Below are positions 11,584 to 23,314 of a stretch of DNA of 64,000 nt, piece after piece (position 1 is the first letter of the stretch; each line of letters starts with the position of its first letter). The stretch covers positions 9,479,472-9,543,471 of the forward strand of contig CM055107.1 of NCBI GenBank assembly GCA_029204225.1, in the 5' to 3' direction. The notes below the pieces were generated by a model, which searched no databases, had not been told where the DNA came from, and saw only the letters and a list, made by a program, of their open reading frames with translations. This DNA comes from Diphasiastrum complanatum. Lineage: Eukaryota > Streptophyta > Lycopodiopsida > Lycopodiales > Lycopodiaceae. A program made the translations under genes and the position numbers.

Positions 11584-12642
11584 TTTTACAAGTAGAGGTG
11601 AGGAAGTCCTCCAAATCCAAGGTAGAGCCTCCAAATGTCCTCTAAGCAACCTGCAAGCTTCAAGATGCTCCCCAACTCCAAGCTAGGATGACTCCACTTG
11701 AAGTAAGGATCTGTCCTCCACCCGTGTCCATACTCTTTAAACACAAAGATAATTAAAAAGTTGGCCTCAAGTATTCACCACCCAACCATAGCTAGATTCA
11801 AGCTCCAAGCAAGACCTATCTAGCACTCCCTTGCTAACCATAAACAAATCACAAGCATACCACAACACTCCATAGCATACTCAAGATCCAGACCCTACTT
11901 ATGTCCCATACCATAAGCAAGATCCAAACCTCAAGCATACTACCACGAGAAAGCACTCTACACACTAGTAGCAACAATAGAGCATAAGCAAAGCAAACAA
12001 GAGAGATCTCCCCCTCCCAATGGGCGCCCTACTACCCTCATATAGATGGCCCATGGACCCCTCCAATGCACTGTGGAGTTCCATGCTCATCCAATGAGAG
12101 AGAGAGAGAGAGAAGCCTAGGGGAGTTAAAGTATCTCCAAGAGCCTCCATAGGCTTATGGAATGTCAAGAGACTCCTTCCATAACCTATGACTCTTTGAA
12201 TGCCTTTCTTGTGGGAGTTGGGAACTCAATGGACACTTTAGAAGGGCGCCCTCCTACTAGGTCCCATTGCCCAAGTTGTATACTTTGGTCCTATACCAGT
12301 AAAGTAATATGGTTCAAGGTTGAGGCCCAAGGTTTAGAAAAATAGTCATCCAATGACTTTCTAACACCTCTCTAGGTTCCATACCTCCATCCAAGGTATA
12401 GACACCTACCTGTCCTTTATCAAGGACACTAGTACCTTAATCTAAGACACCTACCCTTAATAGTAAGGGTACCTCTTATCCAAGGGTCACGTGACTCCAT
12501 ACCTCCAACTAAGGTATAGTCACTTGCATGTCCTTATCTAGGACACATATCCTTAATCCTAAGGGTACCTTGCCATTTAGCCCCCAACACTAAATGGACT
12601 AATAGGGGTGTGAAGTACTGCTAGTTACATAGGTATGTAACA
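11584..12642 (-). repeat. 5' LTR of element C
   Basis: 1,059-bp partner of the 7,425 LTR. The internal flank (11,583 downward, minus strand) begins GTGGTAGGCTATG and shows only a weak TGGTA match to an initiator-Met primer site. The hairpin run lies at 12,382-12,570 and includes tgtcctttatcaaggaca and tacccttaatagtaagggta. Confidence 0.9.
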
Positions 12643-12647
12643 CTTAT
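12643..12647. repeat. Target-site duplication of element C (right), CTTAT
   Basis: Matches 7,420-7,424. Copia A resumes immediately after it. Confidence 0.9.
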
Positions 12648-12993
12648 CACACTGGAAGGTCGCAAAGCGAATCTTAAAATACCTTTAGTAGATGAAGGAT
12701 TATGGGCTATGTTACTCTCGTGATGCAGGTTTTCAGATGCACTCCTACAGTGATGCTAGTTGGGCATCTCTCAAGGACGATTGTAAAAGTGTCTCAGGAG
12801 GGTGCACCATTGCAACAGGCACAGCAATTCTCTGGGTCAACAAGAAGCAGACCATTATAGCTCAATCATCATGCGAAGCAGAATACGTTGCAGCCGCAAA
12901 GATCGCCAACAAAATCACATGGCTCAGACAATTCCTCGACGGACTGGGTGAAACCAATCAAGAGCCATTGCCATTTTCCTCATGCCATGGGCA
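12648..12993 (+). pseudogene. Copia A RNase H (first part)
   Basis: The reading resumes with HWKVAKRILKYL, two stops, then KDYGLCYSRDAGFQ, SYSDASWASLKDDCKSVSGG (RNase H catalytic Asp region), AILWVNKKQTIIAQSSCEAEYVAA and ITWLRQFLDGLG. This is the standard copia RNase H order. It breaks at about 12,993 within the word catgggca, which recurs at 20,388 where the domain continues. Confidence 0.9.
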
Positions 12994-14859
12994 TTTTTTT
13001 GGTAGTTATAGACTACATAAAATTAAAAGTAGTCAAGGTTGAATTCAATGGCCTCGAAAATTGTGTAATTTGATTTGTTTGCGTTTACATGGTTTTTTGG
13101 TAGTGCAATGGCTTTGATACCATTTGCTAAATTCATTAGTATAAGTTTAATAAAGCATGTTGTGGCCTGTGAAAACTGCGTTATTTTTAACATTGCTTTA
13201 TTAAAAGAACTTATACCCGTAATGATTCTAAACTGAACTTAGTTTTTCTTTTTTTTTGGTTAAGGAGAGGGTTATGAGTGAAGTTTCGGTGGGGGAGACA
13301 AATTTTTCTGTCTTCTTGGAAATTTTTCCTGGCATCACCTAAATAGTGATGGACCCCCTGAAGTTATAACAAGCCAACCTGGGTGAGACTGTTATGGAAC
13401 TTAATAAAAGCTTAAAATGTCGAAACAACCAAATGCAAAATCATTTTTGACAATTATAGGCCATTAATTCAAAATAGCTTGGGCTGAAAAACGAAAAAAA
13501 TTTCGGCGAGTAAATCCCAGAAGTTGTTGTTAACTGGATAAATCATTGGTCATTGCACAACATCCCAGAATAGCAAAGAACAAACTTCGTCGGTGCTTTG
13601 GGTCAGGCCTCCCAGTGGGAGAGGTAGAACCCATAGAATTGTGATGAGGCTGATTTTCCAAGAGAATTCCGTAAAGTGTTTTCATAGTTGACGAAATGTT
13701 TATTCGCTTTATTAACTCTAGTGGGCAACCGAGAACGAGAACTCTTGGATTTTTTTGGCCAAGGTGTCGTTTTTTCATAATCGTGCACGGTCGGAAACGA
13801 CCTAGAAGCCTAGGATGGAAAAACTAAAATGGAACGAAAAAGTTGTTTCTTGATGTGCTTGAAGTCGTGGGCGTACCAACACTGTTCGTTGTTTAGAACA
13901 AGAAAAAGCTGGTTCATTCTTCCCCATTTCTAAATCTGTCACTCAAAGCATGAATACTTTGATCCTTTTGGTGACCGTAAAGATTGTGAAAAGGGGCGAA
14001 AGAATGTATGATTTGAAATTGTTTTATGAAGTTGGAATTTGTTAATAATTTTCGAGAACTTCATATAATTGTACTATTTTTTTCTGACATTTTGATCAGG
14101 AAGTGAAGGGCCTTCATGGAGGAAGAACCTGTGGTATGGGACGCAGACGATTCCAAAATGAAGATTTGAAACTAATTGGGTCAGTTGACTGTAGTAAGGC
14201 CGTAAATCTTAGTGATGCCAAATACTATCGGTCATAAAATGGGTGTTTTGTCAGAAATCTGAGATATTGGTCATGACCCCTTTTAAAACCGAAAACCCGG
14301 TAAGCTATGTCTTTGTAAAAGATATGTTGGTGAAGAAAGGTGAATTTCTTAACACATTAATTAACCCGATTTTTTTGTGATTCCTTGGAAGGTAATTTTA
14401 ATTACTTGTTGACCATATACGATGTGACAGAAATGGTTAATGGAAGCGTTTCTATGATTGTTTTTTCTACTTGAATCTTCAAGAAATCCTTTTCTGATTT
14501 ACATGTTAATTCTCAAGCTTGGCAATGTAGAGATCCTGTGATAATTCACGGTGTTGGGACATCATTGGATGCACCTCTTGGGAACTTGTGTCGTTTCCTG
14601 TTATAAGAGGGGGAGATTTGAAAGAAAAGGGAGTTATCAAAGAGAAACATCGGTCAAGGATTCCAGGAGGAATCTGTTATATCGATGATGGACATGTTTT
14701 TATAATTAGAAACGGTAGGATATTTTGATAATATAAAGTCCTCAATCCAAGGATCCTATTCTAAGCATGCCAATCACAAGCAATACAAGGGAACCTGATG
14801 GTGGACAAACCAACCAAACCAAATCTAGATCAAACGGATCTATTCCCCAAGCTATGGAT
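12994..14859. other. Unidentified insertion, left part
   Basis: This is non-copia sequence between the split RNase H halves. It begins with a run of seven T. Apart from element B nested in it (14,865-20,032), I recognise no domain, LTR or RNA. Short minus-strand open frames at 13,530-13,788 have no familiar motifs. With 20,038-20,387 it may form one older insertion flanked by catgggca. Confidence 0.4.
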
Positions 14860-14864
14860 CAATC
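14860..14864. repeat. Target-site duplication of element B (left), CAATC
   Basis: Identical to 20,033-20,037. Each copy abuts an LTR end. Confidence 0.88.
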
Positions 14865-15127
14865 TGTCATGTGCCAATCTTAGCATTCAACATCTAATCC
14901 ATTCATTAAACATCAAAATATCATGACAATGCAATAAATCAAGAAACTAGTCAAAATTCAAGAAACTAACTAAATGTAGCCAAACTTCAGCAAAATGGGT
15001 AAAGATAGAATCCATTATTCATTATTATTGATCATTCACAAGATTAGGCCTGAAGCTAGAGCATGATCATAACTCTCATGTGATTGTAGGCACATGGACC
15101 ATCAACACTATCAAGAAAGCACCTCTG
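14865..15127 (-). repeat. Truncated 3' LTR of element B
   Basis: Matches the first about 230-260 bp of 19,492-20,032 (starts TGTCATGTGCCAATC), with a small insertion near 14,945. Homology ends at aagaaagc, where integrase/chromodomain coding begins. The U3 half and polypurine tract are deleted. Confidence 0.85.
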
Positions 15128-15941
15128 GCTATCTCCAAAATTGTAGGCCATCTCTTTAGGTAGGAATGATCTTCCCATGTGTTGTCTTCCGGAGGTAATC
15201 CTTTCCATTTGATCAAGTATTGTTGTATTCACTTCCCATTTTGTAACTCTTTATCTTGATAACCCACCATTGCCTCTGGTTCTACTTCCAAATTTCCCTC
15301 TTCATTGATTGGTGGTAGTTCAACCACTGTTTGAACATTTTTTTTTATATGTTTCTTCAACAGGCTGACATGGAACACGTTATGCATTTTTGTTATGGTT
15401 GGTAAGTCCAGTTCATATGCTAGTTCACCCACCCTTTTGAGGATTTGGTATGGCCCATAGAATTGTGGACATAGCTTCTCGCTCTTGGTTTTCTGTAATA
15501 CTAATTGGTGATAGGGCTGCAATGATAAGTACACATAATCCTCTTCGTGGAATTCCCTAAATAATCGAAGTTTGTCCGCGTAATATTTCATCATTTGTTG
15601 GGCTTCTTGCATATGATCCTGATTCGCCTTAAGGATGTTTTGCATGTTCTGCAGTTCATCCGCTACTGCCACCACGGTTACGTCCGCTAACTCCATGTCA
15701 ATTGACGTTGTAGGTTCACATCCATACAATGCATAAACGGTGTCATTCCAATTGACATGTGGGGTGTTGAGTAGTAACTGAATTCTGCCAAATGCAACCA
15801 ATCAATCCATTTTGTTTGTTGGTCTGCCACAAAATGCCTCAAGTAGCATTCCAACCATTGATTTACCCTTTCGGTCTGTCCATCAGTCTTTGGGTGAAAT
15901 GCGGTGCTCAAACATAGTTTGGCCTTTAACTTTTCCATCAT
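15110..15941 (-). pseudogene. Element B integrase C-terminus and chromodomain
   Basis: The end of the integrase core (LSTAFHPKTDGQTERVNQ with the conserved QT.R.N), then ANQDHMQEAQQMMKYYADK and the GPYQILKRVGELAYELDLP SH3-like segment, HNVFHVSLLKKH, and after a stop at about 15,230 the chromodomain QQYLIKWKGLPPEDNTWED. One frameshift near 15,690-15,800 shifts between two frames. The GPY/F-type segment plus chromodomain defines a chromovirus. Confidence 0.9.
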
Positions 15942-15953
15942 CTCCTTCCAAAA

Positions 15954-16811
15954 CTATTTAGCAAATTTTGGATCTTTGTCACACACTATTTCCTTTGGTT
16001 GTCCATGCAATTTAAAAATACTTTTAAGAAATAGTTGTGCCACCTGTGCTGCACCATAAGTAGTCTTGTAGGGGATGAAATGGACATATTTCGTCAACCG
16101 GTCCACCACCACATAAATTTCATTGAATCCTCCCAATATTGTTGGAAGAGATGGGATGAAATCCATACTAATACTTTCCCATCGTTGAGAAGGAACCGAT
16201 AGTGGTTGTAACAACCCATGTTTCTTCACATGTTCTGATTTATGGATCTGGCAGGAGGTGCATTCCCTAACCAACTTGTAGATATCTTGCTTCATTCCTT
16301 GCCATTTGAAAAGGCTTTTAACTTTTTGATAGGTCTTTAGTATTCCCAAATGATCAGCACTAGGAAACGAATGTAGTTCATAAAAAATCTGAGGTACTAA
16401 CTTTGAATTTGGCACTAGGACTATCCTTTTATTGTCATATACCAAAATTCCGTCTTTAAGTTGGTGACAAGATTGTTCTCCAACTTTGGGATCCGATAAG
16501 CTTTCGAGAATTTGCGTCACAGCTACATCTTTAGTGTACTCATCCAAGATGACAGACTTCCAGTCATTTTCCAAAGAAATGAGGGGATTCAGTATGCATT
16601 TTTCTATCATGCAACATAACCCTTGTGAGGTTTGATCTTGTTTTGTGGACATGCAATTCTCCTTTGCATCTTGGAGAACAAGTATATACTCTAAGGATTC
16701 GCCTGTATCACACATTTGCATTCTCCACAATCTTGATAAAGCATCAACAGCTTGGTTTTCCCTGCCCTTGAGATATTCAATAACAAAGTCATATGCTTGA
16801 ACTTGTGCCAA
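15954..16811 (-). pseudogene. Element B RNase H end and integrase
   Basis: The frame opens AQVQAYDFVIEYLKGRENQA, with VDALSR closing RNase H. The integrase zinc-binding region follows (HLGILKTYQKVKSLFKWQGM and CTSCQIHKSEH). The catalytic core begins WESISMDFIPSLPT, with the first Asp, and VVVDRLTKYVHFIPYK, and reaches the second Asp in IVCDKDPKF at the end. It joins the next frame after one stop at about 15,953. Confidence 0.92.
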
Positions 16812-18063
16812 CTATCTCTTTTGTTTGTCCGTAAGATGCTTCTGACTTAAGAAATATGTAAGGCTACAATGATCACTTTTAATGATGAATTTCGATCCAT
16901 AAAAGTAGTGTCGCCATTTTTTCAAGGCATGAACTATAGCTAACATCTCCTTGTCATGCGTAGGATATGACATCTCCTTGTCGGTCAATTTTCGGCTCTC
17001 ATAGGCAATCACACCATCCTTCTGACTTAGTATGGCTCCTAATCCACTTTCACTTGTGTCAACAGTCACCTTGAAAGGTAAACTGAAGTCTGGTTGTTCC
17101 AAAACTAGAGCATTCACCAAGGCCTCCTTTAATTGATCGAAGGTTCTCTGAGCATTTTCACTCCATTCGAATTTTTCTTTCTGCAACAAGTGTGTGAATG
17201 CTGTTGCTTTCCTTGAAAAATTGAATATGAACCGTCGATAATAAGATGCAAATCGCAAAAATCCACCTAAATGTCGCAAATTTTTAGGGATCTTCCAATT
17301 TCTAACCACTTCGACCTTATGTTGATCCAACTTAATGCCATCTTTAGTCACCATATGCCCCAAATACTCAATCTCTTGTTCCCGCAACAATTCCAAAACC
17401 ACTTCCAGGTGTTGAGCATGTTCTTTTAAGTTCTGGCTATAAATCAATATGTCATCAAAGAACACCAAGATGAATTTGTACAAGTATGGCCCAAATATTC
17501 AATTCATCAATGCTTGGAAGGTAGCCAGTGCATTGGTTAACTTTGAATTGATAATGCCCCCTGTCTGTATGGAAAGCAGTCTTGTGTTGATCCTCCTCGC
17601 TTACCTTGATTTGATGATACCCAGAACAGAGATCAATCTTTGAAAACACTTGTGCTCCTTTAAGGGCATCTAATAAGTCATCAACCCGAGGAATTGGGAA
17701 TCTATTCTTGATGGTAATCTTATTGAGTGCTCGATAATCTATGCACATTCAAAAAGTACCATCTTTTTTTTTAATGAGAAAAACAGGTGAGGCGAAGAGT
17801 GATTTGCTCAAACTAATGAACTCTTGATCAAGTAGTTCCTGGATCTGTTTGTGAACTTCTTCCCTTCTCAGTTGTGATATATAAGGAGGAATATTGACTG
17901 GCTTTGAACCAAGTTCAAGTTCTATGACATGGTCCACAAATCTGGTTGGAGGATCCCCTTTCAGTAATGTGTTTGGAAACACATCTTTATACTTGTCTAA
18001 AACTTGTTGTATCCTTGTATTCATAGGCTTTGCATCGACTTCTTTAATTTTACCCTCATCCAT
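16812..18063 (-). pseudogene. Element B reverse transcriptase and RNase H
   Basis: 18,063-17,749 carries the RT N-terminus (ISQLRREEVHKQIQELLDQ, FLIKKKDGTF). 17,748-17,455 has [20 protein letters not shown] and [13 protein letters not shown]. After a frameshift near 17,470, [18 protein letters not shown] gives the catalytic DD. IEYLGHMVTKDGIKLDQHK and FLRFASYYRRFI are the connection, and VTVDTSESGLGAILSQ with ALKKWRHYFYG the RNase H. A segment between the RT blocks near 17,500 is shortened. Several stops make it inactive. Confidence 0.92.
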
Positions 18064-18123
18064 TTCTCAATAGGAACATATCTACATGCTTTCGAGATTT
18101 GCATCGAGCTTGTGCGTTAGTGA

Positions 18124-18579
18124 TCAAGCGTAAATAGGAACCCGATTCTTCTTTTCTTCAGCTATGAATTTCAAAAGTTTTCCCTGACTATGCATTGTTC
18201 CTTGCTCAAAATTAAAGGTAACGTCGCCCAACGTCTGTAACCACTCGACACCAAGTATCATGTCGATAGGACCCATGTCGACCACATGGAAGTTTGATTT
18301 AAACTCATAGTTATCCATTTTAATCTTGGATTCTGTTTTGATTCTATCACAATTGATGAAATTTCCATCAGCAATCTGTACTCTCAATGGCTTCAGAATC
18401 TTCACAGTAGCTATATTACAACTCTTGATTGAACGACTATTGAAAAAGTTATGCGTACTTCCACTATGAGCTAAAATATAAATCTCTCTACCATTAATTT
18501 TTGCCTTAATACGAAAAGTCTTAGCAGAATGAGAACCATTAAGTATGTTTAAGGACATGAACATGAGTGATGCATCCAT
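18124..18579 (-). pseudogene. Element B aspartic protease
   Basis: Retropepsin-like: AHSGSTHNFFNS replaces the canonical D[ST]G with HSG, so the catalytic Asp is lost. VVDMGPIDMILGVEWLQTLG is the conserved C-terminal LG..WL segment of Ty3/gypsy proteases. The frame ends at 18,124 with a stop. RT follows after about 60 bp. Confidence 0.85.
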
Positions 18580-19474
18580 GTCCTTCCTATTCTCGGAAAT
18601 GTGTTGATGGCGGTTCAGATTAGAGTCGTTGTTCAGGAAGAGCTTGGTCGACGAGATGGGAGCCGGAGGAGCGACTCGGTCAAAACAGGAGCCAGAGGAA
18701 GGGCTCAGCTCGGTCCACTTGTGATGAGAGTGTGGGCTCGATCGAGTTGCGAGAGGGGCTCAGCTGAGGCCTAAAGTACGTGGAGTTCAGTCGGTTGAGA
18801 GTTGAGCGGGGCCCCAGGGTCATGTGGAGCTAGGGATTGATAGGGTTTTTTTTGTTTTTTAAACGGTGAATGTAGGACCTAGGGTTAGGGTTGGGCATAG
18901 GCAAGGTTGGGTCAGTTTTTTTCTTAATATTTTTTTGCAAAAACTTCAAAATGAAGAAATGGAAAAAAAAAATGACAAAAAAGCTAAACTTTAGAAGTGA
19001 AAAGTTGAAGTGCTTCTCTCCCAAATTTCCTACGAAAGCTAAAATTTGACTTCCTTCACAAGAAATGTCATATCTCTCTCAATTTTTTTACCAAATTGGC
19101 TACAAATTGGCTCAAGTTTAAGCTGAGACAGAGATCTACAATGCTACAAAATTATAGTCAAAAAATTTGGCCAAAAATTCAGCCAAAAATGGAGGAAAAT
19201 AGACTGCAAAAACTATAACTATAAAATTGGAATGAAAACACAAAAATGGCCATAACTTGGTCATTATAGCTCCAAATCAAAAAAGTTTAGCAGATCCATA
19301 AAGCTGAAAGAGAGACCTATTGCTCTACAACAAGAAACTACACAAAAAACAACGAGAACTAAATGGTCACAAACTGAATCAAAACTTGTTGGAACTTGAA
19401 AAATCAAGAAAACTAGAACAAGAAACTCTACCAAACTTAGCAAAATCCACCAAATCTGATGGGGAAGGATCTAA
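18580..19474 (-). other. Element B leader; Gag not recognisable
   Basis: Where Gag should be there is only about 900 bp. It holds a GA/GC-rich patch (18,600-18,830) and an A-rich tract, with no zinc knuckle or Gag domain on either strand. Gag was probably deleted. Confidence 0.5.
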
Positions 19475-19487
19475 TGCTCTGATACCA
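19475..19487 (-). other. Primer-binding site of element B
   Basis: On the minus strand this reads TGGTATCAGAGCA, four bases inside the 5' LTR. It is the plant initiator-Met tRNA primer site. Confidence 0.9.
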
Positions 19488-19491
19488 AAAT

Positions 19492-20032
19492 TGTCATGTG
19501 CCAATCTTAGCATTCAACATCTAATCCATTCATTAAACATCGAAATATCATGACAATGCAAGAAATCAAGAAACTAACTATATGTAGCCAAACTTCACCA
19601 AAATGGGTAAAGATAGAATCCATTATTCATTAATATTGATCATTCACAAGATTAGTCCTAAAACTAGAGCATGATCATAGCTCTCATGTGATTGTAGGCA
19701 CATGAACCATCCACACTATTAAGAAAGCTCTCAAAGGGAAGCTTCAATATCACCAAAAGTTCAAAAATCATAAAAGTAGAATAGCCTCCAACTTAACACG
19801 ACCTCCTCTATTTATAGTGGGTCTTTAGTGCCTCTAATTAACATTTGGGGCCTTATTACTTTAATTTGGGCCTTACAACCATTATTATAATTTCCGCCAA
19901 TACAAATGTGGTGTGGTTGTTTGCGCCTTTTTATTAACAATTCCAATGACTAATTCTAGTCTAGTTTAGCTCCATGGCTATTTTGGTAATTCATTAATAA
20001 GCTCATGGGCCCATTACATACAACACATGACA
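19492..20032 (-). repeat. 5' LTR of element B
   Basis: 541 bp, with ends TGTCATGTG and CACATGACA that are perfect 9-bp inverted repeats. It is followed by CAATC at 20,033-20,037. Confidence 0.92.
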
Positions 20033-20037
20033 CAATC
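20033..20037. repeat. Target-site duplication of element B (right), CAATC
   Basis: Matches 14,860-14,864. Confidence 0.88.
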
Positions 20038-20387
20038 ACTCAAAGAGGAATGAGGCATCACACCAGCAGCATCCTGCCACCGGTCATGTTATCAAGCATA
20101 CACTAGTGAGAGCTGAATAGGTATACTTATACCCTCCAAGGCCCATGCACCACTAGTAGTGCATTGTAACACCTCACTGAACACCTCTGCAACCTATCTG
20201 GGCCATGTCATCCAGTTCCCCAATGACTCACTGATAGACCCATACAAATCCACCATCAAGTGTTTAGGCCTACAACCATTAATCATGACCATGTACACAT
20301 AAGGGCCCCAATTCCCTTATAGTCACAATTAACTTACGGGTTGTTGGTCTACCGGTCCCTAGCGTGGACACGCTACTCGAGACCATT
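20038..20387. other. Unidentified insertion, right part
   Basis: 350 bp between element B and the resumed copia A RNase H. No coding signal is visible. It ends just before the second copy of catgggca. Confidence 0.4.
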
Positions 20388-20723
20388 CATGGGCAAGACA
20401 CACTGATTCTGCAGATGGACAATACTTCTGCAATTCACCTAACGAAGGATCCCATGTTTCACTCAAGGATGAAACACATTGCAATCAAGTACCACTTGAT
20501 AAGGGACCTAGTCACAAGAAACGAGTTGCAGACTAGCTTCATTGGAACAAAGCAAATGGTAGCAGACATCTTCACCAAGGCCTTAGACAAAGGTTTGTTC
20601 GAGAGGCAGAGGAAGAGTCTGGGATTCATAAAGCTACCACACTTTGAGAGGGAGCTGAAGAAACAAAGTGTTTCGAGCCACAAAGCTTTGCTGGCTTTCG
20701 AGCTCAAGTCTGCGGAAACATGA
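20388..20723 (+). pseudogene. Copia A RNase H C-terminus
   Basis: The frame reads LILQMDNTSAIHLTKDPMFH and MKHIAIKYHLIRDLV, then MVADIFTKALDKGLFERQR, the classic copia RNase H ending (DNTSAI, HI.I.YH.IRD, ADI.TKAL). The frame itself is uninterrupted to 20,723. Confidence 0.92.
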
Positions 20724-20734
20724 GGTGATGCCCA

Positions 20735-21503
20735 GACACGAATACTAGAGCTTCGAAGACTGAAGACCCAAAGATGACGATCAAATGTTCATTGACTGAA
20801 GGCCACTTGAACACGAAGGTAAAATGTTTGTGGACCCAAGGCGACCTGATGGCAAGGTCAAAGAGTGAGAAGAAAACACAAAGACCCAAGGGGCGATGGA
20901 TCTCCACTCGTCAAAGTACAAAGGAGATCGCGAAAGTACAAGGAGAACATCATCCTCCAGAGACTGATAGGATATCGTTGGAACGTGCCTAATCAGTCAT
21001 TCTTGTAATCTCCTAATCAACTAATTGTGTCCTCCTCTCTATATACATGGAGATCGTAATTATTAATTATGCAAAAGCAAGGAAAGCATTGGTAGTATAC
21101 CAATGTAAGTTGAGCACCGTGTAGCCAACTAATGTTAAAGAAGTCTGCTAGTAAGCGCGACAAGTTTTGATTCACGAAAGACAGAGTTTCTGTCGCACCA
21201 ATGCGCTGTGTGGTCTGTCACAACAGCGCTTGAGGAATTATTTGATAATGCAGTAGATGTTTTATGCAGATGAGTTTCTTGTCTTGAATATGATCGAATG
21301 CTTAATTGTCTGATAGTTGTATGTTTGTAATTAGCTAGTTTAATCTTATTCCGCACACTGATTTTGTCTTGTTAAATGCATGAACAAATTATACATATGA
21401 AAAAATACACACCTTGGAGGATTGTAGATCCTGTCACAGAAGGTACTAGACCTGAGGACAGAATCGAATTCCATCTGGGTTTATTTCAGTGAGAATCTCA
21501 ACA
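20735..21503 (+). repeat. Copia A 3' LTR-like region
   Basis: The sequence directly downstream of copia RNase H includes ctctatatacatgg (TATA-like, about 21,036-21,049) and ends ctcaaca before a primer-site-like word. The exact left edge was not found and no matching 5' LTR was seen. I infer LTR identity from position and the CA end. Confidence 0.5.
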
Positions 21504-21504
21504 G

Positions 21505-21516
21505 TGGGTTCAGAGC
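21505..21516 (+). other. Primer-site-like sequence after copia A LTR
   Basis: tgggttcagagc follows the putative LTR end by one base and resembles the initiator-Met primer site tggtatcagagc (9 of 12). A primer site after a 3' LTR would mean that the LTR also serves, or served, another downstream element. Confidence 0.4.
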
Positions 21517-22430
<914 letters not shown>

Positions 22431-22969
22431 GGCATGAAGTTAAAGACCATAGGTGTTTGTAGGCCCTGCATATTCAAGCTCTAGGCTAGGCTTGTGCCAT
22501 ATGGCATAACTTCATGTTCGATAACTGAGTGTGGGCCCTTCATATTCAAGATATAGACCGGGGACTTGTATGACATGATGTCATAGACCATAGATGTTTG
22601 TGAGCCCCACATATTCAAGATTGTGCCATGTGACACAATTAATTCACCAAAAAATAAATAATTGTGACACATTATGCTCAATATGTGTGTTGTCAGTGCG
22701 TTGTAGGGATGTGATAGAGCACGTTGTAGATATGTGATAGCTCATCGTTAGCAAGCAACCTAACATGACTGAAAAGGGCACTAAACTTTTACTTGGAGTA
22801 CTCATCATCGCTATAACAAAGTGCACTATGACCATGATAACTCTACATGCAAAAATAGCATATGCATGTTAGATAGTAGCCGTAATGAATAACTATGAGT
22901 TTGGTATAGCACATTAGTTCATTATGGGACCATAAAATGTCACTAACAATGGATCTAACAAGTCTGTCA

Positions 22970-23105
22970 TTAGCAAGTTCTTACAAGCCCTTATAAGCTC
23001 ATACAAGCCTTACAAACTCCTATGAGTTCCTTTACGAGCTCCTACATGTTTTGCTATGAACTCTTATGAGCCTTCCTATGGGTTCCTTACGAGCTCTTAC
23101 AAGTT
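22970..23105. repeat. Short degenerate repeats with cttacgagctc words
   Basis: Eight or so words such as cttacaagc, cttataagctc, cctatgag, ttacgagctc and cttacgagctc follow each other at about 12-20 bp spacing. Confidence 0.65.
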
Positions 23106-23314
23106 AAGGCCACAAGCCTTCTAGGAACTCAAGTCCATGAGTCTTATTCCAATCATGACTTAACTTACAAGCTCTTACGGGTTTTGGAATGAAAAACAAA
23201 AAAAAAAAAGGTATTGTTATAAGTACAATAGCTTTAAAATGATAGTTTCTTTGTTGTATCTTGTGATTGAATGCATTGCATAGTCTAATTTGTATAACAA
23301 ATCTATAGTCAACG

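Larger units (their letters stand above)
7425..12642 (-). mobile_element. Chromovirus C: internally deleted Ty3/gypsy element
   Basis: It is bounded by two about 1.07-kb direct repeats (7,425-8,511; 11,584-12,642) and by the CTTAT duplication, inside the copia A RT. Coding is on the minus strand: Gag (10,853-9,893), protease (9,813-9,457), the C-terminal half of integrase and a chromodomain (9,440-8,571). RT, RNase H and the integrase N-terminus are missing. The polypurine tract next to 8,511 confirms the orientation. On the minus strand the LTR starts TGTTACATACC and ends CTTGTAAAA, so the usual final CA is lost. It is non-autonomous. Confidence 0.92.
14865..20032 (-). mobile_element. Chromovirus B: Ty3/gypsy element with truncated 3' LTR
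   Basis: Minus-strand element with a complete 5' LTR at 19,492-20,032, an initiator-Met-type primer site at 19,475-19,487 and a pol order of protease, RT, RNase H, integrase and chromodomain running right to left (18,579 to 15,110). At its left end only the last part of the LTR (14,865-about 15,127) remains, followed directly by the chromodomain. Outer ends TGTCATGTG/CACATGACA are perfect inverted repeats and the CAATC duplication is intact. Gag is missing or unrecognisable between 18,580 and 19,470. Confidence 0.92.
4400..21503 (+). mobile_element. Copia A: decayed Ty1/copia element split by two insertions
   Basis: Collinear copia parts lie on the plus strand: Gag zinc knuckles and protease (4.4-4.9 kb), GAG-preintegrase and integrase (4.9-5.95 kb), RT (6.2-7.42 kb), RNase H (12.65-12.99 kb), RNase H C-terminus (20.4-20.72 kb) and an LTR-like end (to 21,503). 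The gaps are chromovirus C (7,425-12,642) and the block 12,994-20,387. The copia reading resumes at the correct residue after C. The order protease-integrase-RT is diagnostic for copia. Many in-frame stops show that it is dead. No clean 5' LTR was found. Confidence 0.85.

Noticed and set aside
13000-14850. Organelle-derived DNA or group II intron
   Set aside because: The texture prompted the idea, but no organelle gene, domain V or intron motif could be identified.
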